Source of the DNA: Paramecium sonneborni
Lineage: Eukaryota > Ciliophora > Oligohymenophorea > Peniculida > Parameciidae
Assembly (NCBI GenBank): GCA_905182985.1
Contig: CAJJDN010000034.1
Coordinates: forward strand, 589,301-653,300
DNA length: 64,000 nt
Reading direction: 5' to 3'
Made by a program: the position numbers and the translations under genes
In this document: one piece after another, positions 1 through 11,800 of the stretch
Layout: the number at the start of each line of letters is the position of its first letter
How positions within the stretch are numbered: the first letter of the stretch is position 1
Notes under the pieces: model-generated
Databases searched by the model: none
What the model saw: only the letters and a program-made list of their open reading frames with translations
Told to the model about the DNA's origin: nothing

Positions 1-216
1 TAATTTATAGATATTATTGCTCAATGTCTATCATTTGATAAAAATGAAAGACCAACCTCTTAATAATTAGTTAATCTTTTATAAGATTGTTTTAAAGATA
101 TTAATTTAGATGAAGATGATTTGATTTCTACTCATAATTTAAGTCAAATTGGTAGATTTGCATAATTGATCGAAAAAACTAAGACTTTAAAGAAGCTTAA
201 CTCTTAAAATTTATGA
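1..216 (+). CDS. Protein kinase, C-terminal end (partial)
   Basis: The window opens inside a coding region read in frame 1 and stopping at TGA 214-216. The first residues, IIAQCLSFDKNERPT, match kinase subdomain XI (helix, conserved Arg, Pro-Thr), the last conserved block of a Ser/Thr kinase domain. A short acidic and Lys-rich tail follows (DEDD, then KTKTLKKL). The catalytic loop lies upstream of the window, so family and substrate cannot be judged. TAA and TAG occur in frame as Gln. Confidence 0.7.
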
Positions 217-310
217 TAAATAATTATTATTTTTAAAAAAAATAAAATGCACAACATAAATATATATTTAATATATATATTAATGACTTTATTTAAATAA
301 TTATTAGTAA

Positions 311-1040
311 TCATATTCTTTTCAGCCATTTTTTTTGATCGTTTTCTTTTTTTTGTTGTGTTTGTGTCAATTTATTTTTCTTGTCAACATCATCATTAAT
401 ATTCTTTAATATTATTTTATATATGTTACTTAATTATTTCCTTTTAAAACATTTCCATCTTATTTTATAGCATAGATGCTTGTAAGTAATTTTGCTCTTT
501 TAAAATATTCATCATAGTTTTCCATGAACAGTTTACCTGCTTCTTCATTAAGAGAGCTTTCTGGGAATGGAACAATCAAAAGACATTTGATTACTTCAAA
601 TATATTCTTTAACGACCATTAAAGAGGATTCCAATCTTTTTTTAATGTATTAACACATATTTCTCCCTTTTCTGATACATTTGGATGAAATATTTTTGTA
701 TTAAACAATCCTAACATATTAATATTTATACCTTTTGGTGCTACTTATGGAAACTAAGGTGGTAAAATTAATTTGCATCTAAAAATACCTCCTTAAAATG
801 GAGTATCAACTAAAAATTATTGTTATTTTTATTACCTGGACCTTCTATATCTGCTTAAATATCAAAAACATCTTGTTCATTAAATATCATATGAACTCCT
901 AATTCTATAATTTTAACATTTTACCATCAATTGGTTATTTAATAATATTTTGAATTTATTTTGCTATTACAGGTCCCAACTAAGGATTTATTTAAGGCTC
1001 TTAAATCTATCAAATTATTATCATCATTTTTAATTACCAT
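311..1040 (-). CDS. UBE2S: Ubiquitin-conjugating enzyme E2, UBE2S-like
   Basis: The model has five small introns (1007-1037, 905-924, 810-835, 711-731, 404-429) and gives 201 residues. The UBC fold is clear: [20 protein letters not shown] contains the HPN motif and the catalytic Cys, followed by [20 protein letters not shown] and [17 protein letters not shown], which resemble human UBE2S closely. UBE2S elongates Lys11 ubiquitin chains for the anaphase-promoting complex. If the last intron (404-429, AAG acceptor) is spliced, the protein ends in a Lys-rich tail finishing KKWLKRI, like the LRRL tail with which UBE2S docks on APC/C. If retained, the tail ends MMMLTRKIN. The E2 core is secure; the tail is inference. 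Confidence 0.85.
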
Positions 1041-2362
1041 TCTAATTATTTTATAAGTTGACTCTAGAAATTTTATTTTTAATTATTTACTCAATATCGT
1101 TAAGAAATGAGCTAAGAATCAATAAATAAATCATCAAACTATTTTACCATTTTATCAATTATTCAATTATCAAGTTAAGAATTACATTTAATAAGAAGGG
1201 GAGTATAATTAACAATAAATCTTATGTATATGAAATTGGAAAATTTATGTACAACTTTAATTGTTAACTAAGTTTTTAAGTCAAAAAAATTTAATGATTA
1301 AAATTTTCAATATAAATTTTTATTCATATTTAAAAGATTAAATTATTATATCATCAGTTGATTAAAAAAATTTAGAATAGGAATGAAGATTTATTTAATA
1401 TTTATTAAAATAATCATTCATAATTTAATATTATAAATCATATGAATTTTTATGGGAAATGCTTGTATTGAAATTAAAGGAGCATTAATAAATGTGAATA
1501 ATGTATAATGAAATTGATTTGTTGTTGCTAATAAATTAAAATACATAAAAATTAATTAAATTAAGTAGCATTTTAATCAGAAAATCTTATAAAAGTGGAA
1601 AATAACAATTATAATGCAAATGATCAAATATGATAATATTTTAGATGTTTAATGTAAAAGAGAAAGAATAAAATATAGCAATTGGATGTTTGTAAAACGA
1701 AGAGATTTAGTTGCAATGATTTAGAAAATCACATTATTTTTTACAGAAGACTCAAGTAGCTGCACCTTATTTAATATCAGAGAATCAATATCATAAATCA
1801 ACTTAAAGATTTAAATAATAATTAATCAAAAATAATATCAAAATAAGCAGAGTTAGATTTATGAATTAAAATAATTAAAATATTTATGCTGAATTTTAAA
1901 TTGTTGAGTTTTTGATAATAAACAAAAATTCAATTCAACTCCATAAATTTTATAAACACAAAGAGCCAGTAAGTAAATACAGTAGTCAAATCAATATTCT
2001 TTTCTATTTATGTTAAATAGTTAAATAGTACTTGTAAGTTTCATCAAATCAAAAAAGAATTCATTCATAATAAGAATAACAATTTATAAATCAGTATAAA
2101 ATTAGACAATAATAAACTATTTAAAGTGTGATAAATTTTCATTCCAATAGATTGCTAAGACTTTAATTGACAAAAATAACATGAACAAAAAAGGCTTAAT
2201 TTGAACAATTTGTAATAAATCTAAAGTAATAATAGGAGTAATATTTTAATAGAAATAATAAAAAAAAGGTATAAAAATATTTATAAAATTTTAGAACTAA
2301 AGAAACCTTAAAGAGCTTTTTGTATTAAATATTGTATTGTTTTGAACTTTATGATATAACTA
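1041..2362. other. Unresolved stretch, weak plus-strand coding signal
   Basis: Between the E2 start and the next gene's stop, several overlapping plus-strand frames stay open without TGA. One starts near 1649 with a basic, Lys/Gln-rich peptide (MQKRKNKIQQLDV). Another runs about 1720-2184 and ends at TGA 2182-2184 (NRLLRLQLTKIT). I could not join them with convincing introns and recognise no domain. With only one stop codon in A+T-rich DNA, open frames of 100 codons are expected by chance. A small ciliate-specific gene is possible. Confidence 0.3.
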
Positions 2363-3220
2363 TCAATTTAATATAGTCATCAACAAGATTGATCCATAAA
2401 AAAATAAAGCTGAGCTTGAACTCTCCTCTTAACAAATTTCACATTTTTTGGTATCTGGATTCCAAATATAGGAATAAATAGTAGATGGCAAACATTCAGC
2501 TTATATTAAAGTGGTTACATCTAAATCTATACATTTACCTGCATTCCATTTACAAATTGTAACTTATTTTGCATCAATTGAATAAAATGATGTACAATCG
2601 TCCACAATCTAAATAGCAGAACAAGTCAATGGTTTGCAAGTATCACTCCAGTAACAGGAAAATATATTACAAACCTCTTCGGTGGCATAATCAGAACATT
2701 GAGTTATTGATGTTTCTTAACAAGTTTAGGTTTATGTATTCTTTACACATTGTTTTCCATTAGAAGTTATAAACCAACGACATCTTTCATAAGGCACTTT
2801 TTCACAACTTACAATACTCAAAGCAGTCTCATGTGTTCTATCCATACATTTTACAGTTCCAGCTATAGTGTCTTATTAATCAACATCAGCTTAACATTTT
2901 ATCATATCATAACATCTATAACCTTCATCCATTTTGTATGTATAATTAGAACATTTAGTCTATGTTTCACATATTTTAGATGTGTAATTCCAAACGCAAT
3001 TAAATGAATCTGGAACACCCCAACAATCCTATTCTTTGAATCCTGAACAAGGCTTGTTTGTGCATGTGGATTCATTTGGATTCCAATCGCAATAATCAGT
3101 TAAACAATCTTATTATTATAATGCATTTTTGCATGAGCATTAAGAATAATTTGATAGATTTAATGTGGTTACAGAATTTGCTATGATTAACAAAGTGAAT
3201 CCAAATAAATATATCTTCAT
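2363..3220 (-). CDS. Cys-rich GPI-type surface protein (surface-antigen-like)
   Basis: A single 285-residue ORF without obvious introns. It starts with a signal peptide (MKIYLFGFTLLIIANS), continues with about 30 Cys in irregular pairs with nearby Trp/Tyr (for example QDCWGVPDSFNCVW and CNIFSCYWSDTC), and ends in a small-residue stretch plus hydrophobic tail (SSSSALFFYGSILLMTILN) typical of a GPI-anchor signal. Spacing recalls the Paramecium surface antigen (PSA) domain, but the protein is far smaller than immobilisation antigens. I infer a secreted, disulfide-rich, membrane-anchored coat protein. Other Cys-rich extracellular families cannot be excluded. Confidence 0.7.
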
Positions 3221-4492
3221 TACAATTTTATTTTACTAACAAACTCACATTTAAAGGACAAAAATTTAATACTAAAACTCAAATTTCCTAAATAATTTCG
3301 GAAATTCTTAAAAGCAAATATTGATTCTATTTTTAGAAAAAATAGTAATTATTCAAAATTATTTATTAAAAAACTTGAGGTATAGTAATTGAGTATAATC
3401 TTATTATTAACATAAATAAGAATAAATATTGTTGTCCTTTTTAAATCTTAGTTAGAAAAAACTATCTTTTCTGTTGTGAATAGAGAACAAAATTATTTTA
3501 AGGTTTTTCTTTTCTAGAAATAGAGAACTTTCATATTAATGTCATTACAAATAATTATCTAATAAAAAAAAGAGATCTGATAAACTATTAAATTATGTGT
3601 ACTCAGAAAGTGCATTTCCAAAAGAAAACAGAGTTGAAAATGTATCATAAGGAAATAACAGAATAAATTTATTTTTAATTTTTAAAATTAAAATAAAGAT
3701 TAATTATTTAGAAAACCAAACATATACTTGAAATTATCCTAATAGCTAATATTATTATAAAAAATAAACTATTTAATTATAATTAAATGTGTAGTAATAA
3801 CTATTTTAACTTTTCTGAAAGGCAACACCTTAAAGAGATGCTATAGTTTTTCAATAGATAAATAGCAAAATATCTTGGAAGACACCTAATATATTCGATA
3901 TATATTTAATAAAAATATTAATCAAACTAAATCAATTCCACAATAAAGTAAACTCAATTCAATATTATCAATTTTTATTGATTTAGTTTAGGAAAGGAAA
4001 AAAAATGTGAATTTTTCTAATATTTCTTAACTCTAAATATCGAATTAATAGATCTTTTGAAAATATTAGAAAGATTTCTCAAGGTAAATTTATTAAAATA
4101 AAAGATAGAAAAAGAAGTGTAGTTTTAAAATTGAAAAGTGTATTTCTATACTTAATTATTCAGCCTTCATTAGGAATATGATTTTATAAAGTAGTTTAAA
4201 AATAATTTGTAAATTTGTTTTACTCTTCAGGAATATTTCGGCAACTTAATATGGCAAATAAATAGGGTTATTAAATCAACTTAGATTTCATAACAGCTTA
4301 AATAGATTGATAATTGAAGAAAACAATAATTTTAAAGTATGCACCAAAAAGGTTCGGATTATTTAAATAATAGAAGCTACTCTAGAACAGAAAAGTAAAA
4401 TAAATCTGATTAGTTTAAGACAATCAATTAAAGAGATGAAAATATGAGGATAATAACTATTTATAAATAAATTATATAAAAAAAGATTTAAA
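3221..4492. other. Gene-poor interval with short ORFs only
   Basis: About 1.27 kb between divergent genes (Cys-rich protein on minus, Rieske on plus). It holds only fragments open in several frames, such as a plus ORF from ATG 3787 (MCSNNYFNFSERQHLKEML) and one from about 4339 (MHQKGSDYLNNRSYSRTEK) that runs into the Rieske 5' end. I could not assemble a gene and recognise no RNA gene. It presumably contains both promoters. Confidence 0.4.
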
Positions 4493-5377
4493 ATGATAAG
4501 TGGAGCATTCCGTAGATCATTTATAGGCAGAGCTCACTTTGGTCTAGTTTCCGAATATAATAGCAGAGTCAATTAGAAGTTATATAAAGGAGTGTAAGTA
4601 TCAGAAGCACCACAATTCTTCACAACATCTGCAAGACCAGGAAATTTTGGAGATCATATTGATTTCAAAGTTTAAATGGATAATTGGTTTGATGAAAATA
4701 GGTAATAATTATATCGATATTAAATTTAGAGTCCATAATGAACATGAGACAGAAATAAAAAGAACATAAATTTATGCATTGAATGCTGTATATTATGGTG
4801 GATTGCTTTCCTTTGCAAGATTGTTTGCGGTTGGTCTTATTGGTAGATTAGACGGTTGGAAGAGATATGATAGAGACACATATCTTGAAATGGAGTAATA
4901 ATTTCAATTAATGCATAGTATCGGCGATTTACCACCTGGCGAAGTCATGTAAATAGTATGGAATGGTACACCAGTATTTATTAGAAGATTAACATAATAA
5001 GAAATTAAAGATGAAGATAATTTACCTAAAGAAACCATTTTAGATCCAAGGTATATTCTTTGTTTTTATTATTAGTTCTGAAGTTGTTCTTACTAATTGT
5101 GGAAATACTAAAGTTTTGGTTGTAAGTGCATTATGTACACATTTGGGATGCATTCCTATTCCATATCTAGGTGCTTATAATGTAAAATCATAATTTATTT
5201 TATAAGGGTTGGGTGTGTATCTGTCATGGTTCAGTATATGATAAATATGCTAGAGTCAGATAAGGACCAGCATTATAAAATTTGCCTTTTATTAATAACT
5301 CAATTTATGATGATGTTATTGTCTGCATTGAAGAAATGAAATTCCCTAGAGAACCAAGTTAAAGATATTGGACTTGA
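4493..5377 (+). CDS. Rieske iron-sulfur subunit of cytochrome bc1
   Basis: Three introns (4702-4729, 5051-5075, 5182-5206) give 268 residues. The N-terminus is Arg/Ser-rich and lacks acidic residues (MISGAFRRSFIGRAHFGL), a likely mitochondrial presequence. One membrane segment follows (YALNAVYYGGLLSFARLFAVG). The cluster-binding signature is CTHLGC, then about 15 residues later CICHGS, supplying two Cys and two His for the [2Fe-2S] cluster plus the disulfide Cys pair. Most homologues have CPCHGS; here Pro is Ile. The protein carries electrons from ubiquinol to cytochrome c1 in complex III. The third intron ends in AAG, and only its removal brings the second cluster motif into frame. Confidence 0.95.
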
Positions 5378-5423
5378 TATAGCAATACATATATATTATA
5401 TTCAATAACACAACAAACAATAT

Positions 5424-5897
5424 TCAAAAATCAATTAAATTCTAGTTTTGGGACTATTATTACTAATATGCTTGTTATTGATTCTGTTGCTACTATTAAA
5501 ATTAAGCTAACACTTATTAATTTATATTTTAATTTTGACTTTGTTATTATACAGTGCCATTCGATTATTATTATGTCTAAGTTTATTGAATTTAATTATT
5601 TTGAGTATCCCAACTAATCCTTGTTGCTTTTATTAAGATGCGATTATTGAATAATGGAATCTGTGATGTATCTGTTGGTAAATCAAGCCATACTGTATTA
5701 TGACTAGTTTTATATCTAAATCTAAAGATATATTCTCCTTGAAGTGGAAAACTAGACTTAATGTCTTTGAGTGTGACTTAATCGATTTGTTTACCTATAC
5801 TATTAATCTAACGATATCATTACCCAAAAGCATTAGGTATTTCAACATCATCATTATCTTAAGGCACTATATAGTAGATTAGGGTAAAGGCTTTCAT
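5424..5897 (-). CDS. DIX-domain protein with Gln-rich tail
   Basis: One 24-nt intron (5800-5823) gives 149 residues. Residues 1-88 resemble a DIX domain (Dishevelled/Axin polymerisation fold): MKAFTLIYYIVPQDNDD, then VTLKDIKSSFPLQGEYIFRF, then VWLDLPTDTSQIPLFNNRIL. The rest is Gln/Asn-rich and encoded largely by TAA and CAA, ending NQNLIDF. DIX domains form head-to-tail filaments that cluster signalling proteins; in ciliates the role is not known to me. Its start lies 28 bp from the stop of the next minus-strand ORF. Confidence 0.6.
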
Positions 5898-5925
5898 AAT
5901 TTATTATTATTTTTGAATATATTAA

Positions 5926-6902
5926 TCAATTATATTCCATATATTTCTGATTCGATACTAGCTTTTTAGTAGTCTTTAATGATTACTAATAAATCAATTT
6001 AATTAATTTTCTTTCTTCTTACTCTGAAGGTGAGGATTTATTTCTGATATCAATAGTCATTGTATTCAGAAATTATTTGAATAATACAATACACAACATA
6101 CTTGCTAATGATTTATTATATCTATTATTTTTTGATTCTAATAGTTCTTGCTTTAAGCCCCTTCATCCCATATCAGAAAATAAAAACTCAACTTTTCTGT
6201 ATATTTTTTTTTAGGATTCTATATCCAAAGTTAGCGGTTTGTTCGATGGCATTTGAATATTTCTTCTAGAATTAAATCAATTTAATAATTTATTTCAAGT
6301 CCCTATCATTTCGATTTTAATGTCTATCTATTGGCATCAATTTTATCAAATATATTGTAAAAACCTTCTGTCTCCTTCTCATTTAAAATAATTCTCCTAC
6401 ATCTAACTCTGATCCTATCAAAAAAATAAAGCAGGCCTATTAATTATTTATTAATTCTTAAGTTCTAGCTTTTGCTATCAATTTAATTCCAGTTTCAAAT
6501 GACCACTATCGAAGATTGCTCCTTTATTTCATAATAAATCTTATCCCTGCTAATTTTAAATCCTCCATAAATCTTATATATTTTTAATTTTATTCAAAAT
6601 AATTTTTTCTTTTATTCAAACCATTTATATATACCACAAAATTTGTAATTTCTTCTGCTAATTTTTATTCTTTTTTGCATTCCATACTTCTTAAATAAAT
6701 TGACATAATTTTCACCCAAAATGAATGTTTTATTCTTCTTTTCCCTTCTCCAATTTATACCCTCAATAATAATTATCTGAAATTATTATTCTCCACTTTC
6801 ATTTACCTTTTCTTAAATTTTTATAAATCAGTCAGTTGTTTTTTTTTCTAATATCCCTTTATTTTACAAAAATTCTAATCCTATTGCTAAAACATAGAAT
6901 TT
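5926..6902 (-). pseudogene. Disrupted ORF of unknown function
   Basis: On the minus strand this interval reads as protein-like sequence in more than one frame (for example INWRREKKNKTFILGENYV, and KTTKKLVSNQKYMEYN before a TGA at 5926-5928), but every frame is cut by several TGA codons. I found no introns with normal borders that remove them. It may be a decayed gene or mobile-element remnant, or an intron-rich gene I failed to parse. No family recognised. Confidence 0.3.
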
Positions 6903-6954
6903 GCATCTCAAAATTTGAGTTTAAAATTGAGAATATAAATAATAATATTTTATT

Positions 6955-7781
6955 ATGAATTTAGTCGATCAAATATAAAAATAATTCTAAGAGCTCTCTA
7001 AAGTTTTTCTAAATTGTAAATCTAATATCAATATCTTTTAGGTCTTTTTGAAGTTTCAATCGATTTAAACTTAAATACTAGATAACTTTTAAGATTAGAA
7101 TAAATCATTAAATAAGCCAGAATTGACATATTAGAGGAATTTCCACTCTAGAAAGAAATTAACTAATAAGATTAGTTGATAAAGCCTAAAAAGTAGTCAA
7201 TTCAGATAAAAATTAAAAGAAGAGAATAAACCTAAAATTAAGACATTAGTACTTAACAGGAGACTTGTAAATAACTTTAAAATTAGTCATTATTTGAAGA
7301 TGATAAAATTGAGTAATTGATACCACAAATAACATTAAAATATCCATTTGGTTAAGCTTGTTTTTTATGTCAAAAAGATAATTTTTTTGAGTAATAAAAT
7401 AGTAAGATAATTAACGATAATCACTATTTTTATCATATGGATTGCTATACAAAGGCTAAGTACAACAATTTAAATTTTGATAAAATGATAGAAATATTTG
7501 AAACGAAAATTTGTAAAATTTGTAATAAAAATGGGGCTTATTATTAATGTGAAAATTGCGAATAATGGTATCACTATGTTTGTATGTCAGAATTATATCA
7601 GAATAAACAAGATGTTATTGATTGTCCTTGCTAACCTATAGATATATTCTAAGCATAAGATATTCATCTCTAAGAAGAAGAAGCTACTTAAAGAAAGAAA
7701 AAAATTAAGCTTAATCATATATCACAAAACACAGATTTATTTTCTGATATCTCTTTCAAAAAAGAATTAAAATAAATGTGA
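6955..7781 (+). CDS. PHD-like zinc-finger protein
   Basis: One 26-nt intron (7016-7041) gives 266 residues. The N-terminal third is Gln/Leu-rich and probably helical. About residues 125-225 form a Cys/His array: ACFLCQKDN, HYFYHMDCY, ICKICNKNGAYYQCENCEQW, YHYVCMSEL, then CPC. This is the layout of an extended PHD/ZZ-like finger (Cys4-His-Cys3 with an aromatic before the last pair). Such domains usually read histone tails, so a nuclear role is inferred. A basic RKKKIKL near the C-terminus could be a nuclear localisation signal. Confidence 0.65.
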
Positions 7782-7807
7782 TTTAATTAGATTATATTAA
7801 GTTATAT

Positions 7808-10770
7808 TCAAGATTTTGTTTGGCTAATATGCCGAATGGAATAAGATCTTGCTAATGATTTTCTCATTTTTCTTTTTTTTAATTTTATAGGAATTTTCTT
7901 AACCTTTTTTAATTTGGCTACTACTTATTCTAAGTTAAATCCAGTATCATAGAATTCCATATCAGTTTAAGTATCTATATTACATTCTTTAGCTGCAATT
8001 AATTTAGCAATTTCTATTTCTATCAATATAACTTAATCCATATCATAAAGTTTTTGCTATTCTGAAGAATTTGATTATAATTAGAATTATTATTGTTATT
8101 ATTATTATTATTGTTGTTGTTGTTATTGTTATGATAGATATTATTATTGTTATTGTTATTATTATTATTATTATTATTACAAATTTAATGGTAAAGAAGA
8201 TTAAAATTAATTTAAATCTTCTTCAATTTTTTAACTTTGTTCCATTTTCATTTGATTTATGAGCAATGTTGCTCTTTTAATACCTGATTTGATTTTTTTA
8301 TCTAAAGGAGTAGAATCTCTTTCTTATTTACTTTTTTAGACAGAAATTCTAGTTAGCCTTTTTCTAGATTTACTTGATTTTTCATCTTTGTTTTAAATAT
8401 CTGAATCCTTTCTTTTTGATTCTCTTTTATATAATAATAAATTCTGTGAAGATATTTTTTTATCTGAATCTTATAATGAATTTTAATCACTTGCTTCCTA
8501 ATCTTCCACAGCAGAATCCTATTGCATATGAAATTTATTTGAGATAATATATTCAGAATTAGGTCCAATTTCATTGAAATAACCTTAAGTTGCACAAAAA
8601 TTAAAAATAGATGATTAAAGATTTCTCAATTAACCAAAAGTGTTCTATTAATTAATAATTAATTTACATTACATTGTGAATTTTTTCATTCATTCTCAAT
8701 CTAGTGATAAATTTTCTTTTTTGTTTTTCATCATGATCATTTTTCTTAAATAATCTTAGACAATTAGGAGTATAGAATACAAATGGACAACAAGTAAAAG
8801 TATGATTTTGACGGCATAATTCACATCCTCCCATTTTAATTCTTCCATTGAATTCAATCTAATGTTTAACATAATAAAAATGTTCTCTATCTTTTTGATT
8901 ATATTTTAATAGCTCTAAAAGATCATCATATGTAATGTAAGCCAATTTAGAAAATTTTACAGCTCTAGTTGAAAATTAAGCGGGATGTTAAGAAATGAAT
9001 GACTTTTCATCAATTGCTGAATTTCTTTAATATAATTTAATAATTTTGTTATTGCTAACATATGCTTCTACTTCTCCTTTTAAAATAAAGTAGATTCGAT
9101 CAACTTTTTATCTACTAATGATATATATTTTACCCTTCAATAGATATAATCTCCTCTGGTACAAAGGTTTATTCTTTAACCAAAATACATAATTTTTCAA
9201 TAAATTGTTAAGAAAAGTTTTATCTAATTAATTTAGAGTTCTACAATAAATTTTTATAAAAGTCTATTTTAACTTCTTTGTTGAGATTTCCTGATAGATG
9301 AATCATTAATTTTTCACATTCAGATTCTGTATCTCTTTCTTATTTAAGATAATATTCAAAAAACTTCTTTACTTTAACTTATAAGTCTTTATTTAATCCT
9401 CTTTTTTTAAGAAAAGAATCAATCATAGTCATTCTATCTCTAAGATAATTTTTATTCTCACTCATCTGAGCAAAAATAGATCCTATACTTGAAATAGTGT
9501 AACCAAAGATAATTGAACTCAATAATGTAACAAAGATCACAAAAACTTGTTCATATTTTGTTACCTAATAATATATTTAAATTATTACTGGAATAATATC
9601 TCCATATCCTATAGTTAAAGTTGTTATACATGCCCAATAAAAACTAGTAATATAACGTGCCTACCATTTATCATCTTATAATTGGGCTCTCTGTATCCAT
9701 GTATTAGTCTCGAATTCCTATTCTTAAATAGCTATAAAATGCCAAAAACAGGCTATAATATGAGATGCAAATAAAAATGTTGACATTAGTGATATAATAT
9801 CTACTGTAGATGCAAAATTCACTCTTAAATTTAGAGTTTCAACGATGTTCTCAAAAATATGCATAACCTAATCTTTAATATATAATTCTTACCCTTGAAA
9901 CTCTAAATAATAAAACAAACTCTATATAAGGTATATTCTATCTACCAATCACAAATGGGATTATAACTATAAAGTCTAAAATAAACTTTCCTTTTAAATA
10001 ATGTTTAAAGATTTATCCTCTATTCAAAACAAGTACTCCACGTGAATAATATGCAACATTAAAATTCAACAAAATTTCAAACACAAAAACATATTAAGGC
10101 AGAGTGTCAAGAAAAAAATCTACTCCATCGCCCACTGTTATATCAAAAGAAATTTTTAAAGGTATGTATATTATGTTGATTAAAAGAATACAGAATACAA
10201 TAACATCCCATTATAATTTTAAGATATTGTCTGGCTTTATTGGTCTAATAATCGCAGAAAAAATACTCAAAAAATTCATATACATTTTTATTTTTGTTTA
10301 AAAGGCTAACTATTATAGTATTAATTAATAACCCATGATCCTCCTTTTTCCCTTGCTCTTATTAATTTATGCTTCAAATAAAAATTAAAATCGGCAGCTT
10401 TATCTCCAATCACTTTAAATTGTCTATGATCTAAATATCTCAACTTAAATTTATCCGAATTAGTTAATAGGTAAGTAACAAACCGGGCAACAAGAACTAT
10501 TACATTAAGTGCTCTCTCCTTCCAAACCCTATTTTTAAATCCTTATTAATCATTAAATTCATCAGAATCATCTTAAGAAGCTATGCTTTACTCACTTGCA
10601 TCATGAGAAATCTTTATTTTTTCTAGCATATTAAATTAAGATTGTTTAGTTTTAAAATTTGTCAAAAACTCATCATCTTCATTGTGGAGATTTCTTTTAC
10701 TTATTAAAACCAATGAGTTTGCTATATGAGGGCTTTATAAAGGGTCTTCATTTTAATCAAGAACAGACAT
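7808..10770 (-). CDS. Six-TM K+ channel with cyclic-nucleotide-binding domain and poly-Gln tail
   Basis: Six introns (10310-10332, 10245-10283, 9868-9892, 9565-9588, about 9112/9115-9133, 8645-8672) give about 934 residues. Features in order: acidic cytoplasmic N-terminus; S1 near WDVIVFCILLINIIYI; further TM segments; pore with the K+ filter TTLTIGYGDIIP; S6 (FVTLLSSIIFGYTIS); a C-linker; and a CNBD (KVDRIYFILKGEVEAYVSNN). The tail has a CxxC/HxC cluster, Ser/Lys-rich sequence and a poly-Gln run from about 8090 to 8190. The arrangement is EAG/HCN/CNG-like and the filter says K+-selective. The tail looks like a separate gene until the 28-nt intron at 8645-8672 is removed, which joins the frames exactly. 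Confidence 0.9.
8071..8195. repeat. Trinucleotide (TTA/TTG) tract encoding poly-Gln
   Basis: An imperfect run of TTA with interspersed TTG on the plus strand. On the minus strand it is (TAA)n with CAA, read as Gln within the C-terminal tail of the K+ channel. Under the standard code it would be a wall of stops; here it is a poly-Gln tract built mainly of reassigned codons and likely to vary in length. Confidence 0.85.
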
Positions 10771-11338
10771 TAATTTTTAAATTAAAATATGTATTACTTA
10801 TTTATGCTGAAAAAGATTTTGATAAAACAACATAATCATTTATAAAAAAGAAAAGCATTCCATTATTAAATTACAAATTGTTAAGAATACACATTTATTT
10901 TCTTTATTTTGTAGAAATTATTTATTTTTAAATTAATAAAATGATCAAGATCTCAAATATTTTTAAATATATATCTACACATCGTAATTTCATTTTATGA
11001 TTAAAAATGCTATTATTAACAATTATAGAAACCTGTACTAAAATAAAACAAATTTAAGAAGTTAAAGTTAGAATTTTAATTTTCCATTAAAATCAAATTA
11101 AGAAATTGTTTCAGAATTAAAAAAAACTTTTGTAATTATTACATTAAATCAAAAATATAATAATATGGATTCAACAAAATAATTGGTTTATAAAATTAGG
11201 GAATAAGTTTGCTTATTTTAGCTAAAAATTTATTCTTATTTAAAATTTGATTAAGTATATTTTCTTCAAAAGATTTAAATAGCTAGTCTTTATGGTAATG
11301 TTATATGTATACAAAAATTTTATTCAAAAAGTTTATAT
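10771..11338. other. Intergenic A+T-rich spacer
   Basis: No convincing ORF or RNA on either strand between the K+ channel start and the decayed tRNA. Presumably it holds the channel promoter. Confidence 0.5.
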
Positions 11339-11409
11339 AAACTTATTTGGATTCGAACTAAGGTCATGAAAATTAAAATCTCACTTCTTAACTATTCTAC
11401 AATAATATT
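11339..11409 (-). pseudogene. Decayed tRNA-Gln(UUA) copy
   Basis: On the minus strand this 71-bp stretch aligns without gaps to the intact tRNA at 11554-11625. It keeps the T-arm (TTCGAATCCAA), a five-pair anticodon stem and a loop with TTA at the anticodon position. The acceptor stem has at least two mismatched pairs, and the D-arm/box A region has lost its conserved G residues. Most differences replace G or C with A or T, as expected for a relaxed copy in an A+T-rich genome. Almost certainly not functional. Confidence 0.7.
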
Positions 11410-11553
11410 GAAAGTTGTTAAAATTCATTTGATTTTAAAATTTTATAAACAATCGTTGTTTCATTAAAGAATTTAAAGATTCAAAATCATCAAATTTTTA
11501 AAAATAAATAAATTTATAATTCAAAATAAAAATAATTATAATAAATAAAAAAA

Positions 11554-11625
11554 AGGACCTACTTGGATTCGAACCAAGGTCTTGAGGGTTAAAGCCTCAG
11601 GTACTAACCACTATACGATAGATCC
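11554..11625 (-). tRNA. tRNA-Gln, anticodon UUA (reads UAA)
   Basis: On the minus strand the sequence folds as a tRNA: acceptor GGATCTA pairs with TAGGTCC (one G-U); D-arm contains AGTGGTTAGTA; anticodon stem TGAGG/CCTCA encloses CTTTAAC, so the anticodon is TTA; the T-arm contains GGTTCGAATCC. A run of T follows the 3' end, suitable as a Pol III terminator. The anticodon UUA pairs with UAA, the reassigned Gln codon used throughout this window, so the gene is direct genomic support for the genetic code. Confidence 0.95.
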
Positions 11626-11800
11626 TATAGTTGTTTTCTAATGTGTGAAATAGTATTTCAATACATTATTACTATCAAAAACTAATAATGTTAATGATTA
11701 TTTTTCTTAAAAATATTTTATCTAATAATTTAGATGGAGTTTTGAGTTATATAATTTTAAATTAGATTTTAATTTGAACTTGATCAAAATGCAAGTAAAA

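Noticed and set aside
2750..3007. Plus-strand ORF of 85 codons
   Set aside because: Antisense of the Cys-rich protein gene; Ser/Thr/Phe-rich shadow composition.
8353..8595. Separate minus-strand gene upstream of the poly-Gln region
   Set aside because: It is another frame over the K+ channel tail. The 28-nt intron 8645-8672 joins the tail to the channel with exact phase.
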